Source: Methylomonas methanica
Lineage (GTDB): Bacteria; Pseudomonadota; Gammaproteobacteria; Methylococcales; Methylomonadaceae
DNA length: 64,000 nucleotides
Direction: 5' to 3'
Assembly: GCF_001644035.1 (NCBI RefSeq)
Contig: NZ_LUUG01000050.1
Location: 53,044 to 117,043, forward strand
The position numbers were made by a program, and so were the translations under genes. A model generated the notes under the pieces. It saw nothing but the letters and a program-made list of their open reading frames with translations, had not been told where the DNA came from and searched no databases. Below, in pieces: positions 62,701-64,000 of the stretch (positions are counted from its first letter, which is position 1; each line of letters starts with the position of its first letter).

Positions 62701-62947
62701 CAGCTTCAGCTATCCATCATCGCTAGATAGTCAAGCCAAGCGGGCCTTCTATGATAACTTTGGCCAGGATGAAGTGCTGGCTACCAAAATCGATAGTGCC
62801 ATTCGCTTTACCAAGAAAGCCGATTGGGTGGGTGACCGCTTTAAGGAGCGCGAAATTGCCAATGCGATTCGGGAAGAAACCACAGGCTATGACATCGATA
62901 TTCCCAGCGTGATGGAATTGGCTAAAGCGCAGAAGGATTATCACTAA
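59798..62947 (+). CDS. hsdR: Type I restriction endonuclease subunit
   Basis: HsdR translocates DNA with ATP and cuts it. The 1049-residue protein has the N-terminal HsdR_N nuclease domain (RPDLVLYVNGIALGILELKR, the D..ExK site near 128-149). A SWI2/SNF2-type motor follows: IWHTQGSGKSLTMVWLAKWI (Walker A, about 290-310), FVDECHRTQSG (DEAH-like, about 408-418), FTGTPLM (about 436) and LLTGFDAPSATYLYIDKQM (about 653-671). A helical C-terminal region completes it. A REP element lies in frame at residues 212-237, between nuclease and motor. The ATG at 59798 follows a gggag ribosome site. All motifs appear intact. Confidence 0.95.
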   Translation: MSIVGQRERTTQNRIVAFFQNELGYRYLGDWQDRAGNKNIETGLLTAWLQKRGVSDALITRAIRQLDTAAALGEGKKLYYANKDVYRLLRYGVKDKEGAGEQNQTVWLIDWNNPEANDFAIAEEVSLKGENKKRPDLVLYVNGIALGILELKRSSVSVAEGIRQNLDNQKKDFIRNFFTTQQLVMAGNDTQGLRYAPIETPEKYYLEWKENNVGWAEQSEAQQNQNVGLHCIQPNLHKLDFHLSRICNKQRFLQIIHDFMVFDAGVKKTCRHNQFFGIEAAKQHVARREGGIIWHTQGSGKSLTMVWLAKWIRENVKDSRVLIVTDRTELDEQIEKVFTGVDEAIYRSKSGSDLVATLNQPNPWLVCSLVHKFGRQSEGEDEGATDAFIEELKKSLPNDFKVKGDLFVFVDECHRTQSGKLHEAMKTILPNALFIGFTGTPLMKKDKKKSVEVFGPYIHTYKFDEAVADGVVLDLRYEARDIDQHITSQKKVDEWFEAKTRGLSNIAKTQLKQKWGTLQKVLSSKSRLQQIVNDILLDMDTKPRLMDGYGNAMLVCASVYQACKAYEMFSQSDLAGKVAIVTSFQPTATSIRGEETGEGLTEKLFKYDIYRKMLADYFEQPEDVAASRVEEFEKAVKKRFIEEPGQMRLLIVVDKLLTGFDAPSATYLYIDKQMADHNLFQAICRVNRLDGDDKEYGYIVDYKDLFRSLDKAITNYTQGAFDGYDQEDVAGLLKDRLEQARLDLDNALEMVRALCEPVKAPRATQDYIHYFCGESGVNPDALSEKEALRLTLYQNVAKLIRAFANIANELPQAGFTSVEAEQIRAEVAHYEKVRDEVKLASGDLIDMKRFEPAMRHLLDMYIRADTSEQLMDFEELGLIQLIVEKGIEATESLPESIRKNQDAMAETIENNVRRTIVDENPVNPKYYEHMSVLLDELIKQRRQKAIDYQEYLERIRELSRKVIRPEQASFSYPSSLDSQAKRAFYDNFGQDEVLATKIDSAIRFTKKADWVGDRFKEREIANAIREETTGYDIDIPSVMELAKAQKDYH
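60432..60508. repeat. REP/BIME element in frame within hsdR
   Basis: 33-base arms atgtaggttgggctgagcaa.. and ..attcagcccaacctacat are nearly perfect complements around an 11-base loop. It is read as NVGWAEQSEAQQNQNVGLHC and a few more residues. The gtaggttgggctga motif is typical of dispersed REPs in such genomes. Confidence 0.85.
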
Positions 62948-63660
62948 TGCCACAGATGCAGATTGGCTCGTTATCGCTGCAACTGAATCGCAAGGCCATT
63001 AAAAACCTGCATATCAGCGTGCTGCCTCCCGATGGCCGCATTCGTGTGGCGGCGCCGGAACAGATGACTGACACGGCAATTCGTATGGCCGTGATCAGCC
63101 GCATACCTTGGATTAAAAAGCAGCAACGCGACTTTGCCGCACAACCCCGGCAGTCAGATCGAGAGATGGTCAGTGGCGAATGCCATTACTTTTGGGGCAA
63201 ACCCCACCGCTTAAACTTAGTAGAACGGGTGGGTCGGCATGAAGTTAAGGTATCGGGCGGCAAAATTCATTTGTTTGTCAATCCCGGTACCTCGGTTGAG
63301 AATCGGGCCTTGGTCTTAGCGGAGTTTTATCGCGCCAGGTTAAAAGCCCAGGTTGAAAAACTAATCCCGGAATGGCAACAGCGCGTGGCGGTTGAGCTTG
63401 CCGATTGGAGTGTCAAAAAGATGAAAACCAAGTGGGGTAGCTGCAATGTTGGCGCAAAACGCATCTGGTTTAATTTGGAATTGGCTAAAAAACCACCGGA
63501 GTGCTTGGAATACATTTTGGTCCACGAACTAATTCACTTACTAGAGCGGAAGCATAACGAACGCTTTCGTGCTCATATGGATAAATTCATGCCCAATTGG
63601 CGGGAACGCCGGGATTTGCTGAACACTTTACCCCTAGCTTTTGGCACATGGACTTACTAA
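62947..63660 (+). CDS. YgjP-like (DUF45/WLM) zinc metallopeptidase
   Basis: The 237-residue protein has a zinc site, VHELIHLLERKHNERF (HExxH at 193-197), in a C-terminal domain that also contains KKMKTKWGSCNVGAKRIWFN, a hallmark of the YgjP/SprT-like family. The start ATG shares one base with the hsdR stop, so it is the last gene of the RM operon. Members often sit beside type I RM genes; the reason is not known. Proteolysis of the RM complex is a guess only. Confidence 0.88.
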   Translation: MPQMQIGSLSLQLNRKAIKNLHISVLPPDGRIRVAAPEQMTDTAIRMAVISRIPWIKKQQRDFAAQPRQSDREMVSGECHYFWGKPHRLNLVERVGRHEVKVSGGKIHLFVNPGTSVENRALVLAEFYRARLKAQVEKLIPEWQQRVAVELADWSVKKMKTKWGSCNVGAKRIWFNLELAKKPPECLEYILVHELIHLLERKHNERFRAHMDKFMPNWRERRDLLNTLPLAFGTWTY

Positions 63661-63961
63661 ATCAAACTATCGATAGGAAAATCTCAATACTAAAAACCGT
63701 CGTATTAATTATAAATCTCTAAAATATCAGGTGCGCAAATAGTATGAAATTTTGCACTGCCCCACTCCCGGCTAAGAAAATACCTTCAACCGCTCTGCGG
63801 CCCCATCCTCATCCAAACCACCGGCAATCCGTTGACACAAGGCCTGATTGGACTACATTTATCGGCAGTTTGGTTTAGCCGTTAAGCTTTCTACCACCGG
63901 CCAAGGCGATTATCAGTTGAATTAATGCCGATATTTGAATAATTAACCATAAGGAGTCTTA
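63661..63961. other. Intergenic region after the RM operon
   Basis: About 300 bp with no gene. It is more AT-rich near 63690-63730. A minus-strand stretch at about 63780-63855 reads QALCQRIAGGLDEDGAAERL and may be a gene remnant; not recognised. Confidence 0.4.
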
Positions 63962-64000
63962 ATGAATAAAGAAGCGGCAAAGAGAAATAGTCAAATCTGG
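63962..64000 (+). CDS. Start of a gene cut by the right window edge
   Basis: An ATG at 63962 has a strong ribosome site (ataaggagtctta) and opens MNKEAAKRNSQIW before the window ends. Thirteen codons are not enough to identify it. Confidence 0.55.
   Translation, partial: MNKEAAKRNSQIW

Noticed and set aside
1..64000. CRISPR arrays, tRNA and rRNA genes
   Set aside because: No regularly spaced direct repeats, and no cloverleaf or rRNA-like sequence was noticed by eye on either strand.

Overview
The window looks like chromosomal DNA of a gammaproteobacterial methanotroph or methylotroph, most likely a Methylomonas-like member of Methylococcales. The best clue is a tetrahydromethanopterin-linked methylene dehydrogenase (mtdB, 39445-40365). 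Supporting signs are a Na+-pumping oxaloacetate decarboxylase, a pga exopolysaccharide locus, cytochrome bd with SQR, two RND pumps, and many REP/BIME repeats with decayed REP-associated transposases (RAYTs). The genus is inferred from gene content only.

Layout. 1-11 kb: end of a glycosyltransferase, oadGAB, gcvR-bcp, pgaBCD without pgaA in view, and a SulP transporter. 11-24 kb is an accessory, partly defensive region: a DUF2130 protein; palindromic repeats; ParD with a nonsense-mutated ParE; MazEF; a two-gene unit coding for a Cap15-like 2TM/beta-barrel effector and a DisA-type nucleotide cyclase with a large unknown N-terminal region; two RAYT remnants; a CrtI-like desaturase; a cation/proton antiporter; a halogenase-like flavoprotein; and an AT-rich DUF4365 nuclease-like gene. 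24-50 kb is mostly housekeeping: a TolC-adaptor-RND operon, a cydPABX-DUF2892-sqr operon, tpm, a DUF885 peptidase, mtdB, a tautomerase, a LysR regulator, a GST, and a TetR-controlled tripartite RND pump. 50-64 kb: a PAS-SpoIIE phosphatase, then a full type I restriction-modification locus (small HTH-like gene, hsdM, RAYT pseudogene, hsdS, four-helix-bundle protein, zeta-like ATPase, small partner, hsdR, YgjP-like metallopeptidase).

Most interesting. The 14152-16538 pair couples a diadenylate-cyclase-type domain to a membrane 2TM-beta effector, with no CD-NTase. It resembles CBASS or Panoptes in architecture but uses a different synthase family, and is the best candidate for an undescribed immune signalling system here. 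In the RM locus, repeats have inserted in frame: a REP element inside hsdR, and a second palindromic repeat inside hsdS and at the hsdS 3' junction. A 34-bp perfect palindrome lies just upstream of the locus.

No tRNA, rRNA or CRISPR array was seen. All functional calls come from reading motifs and gene order; no database search was run.
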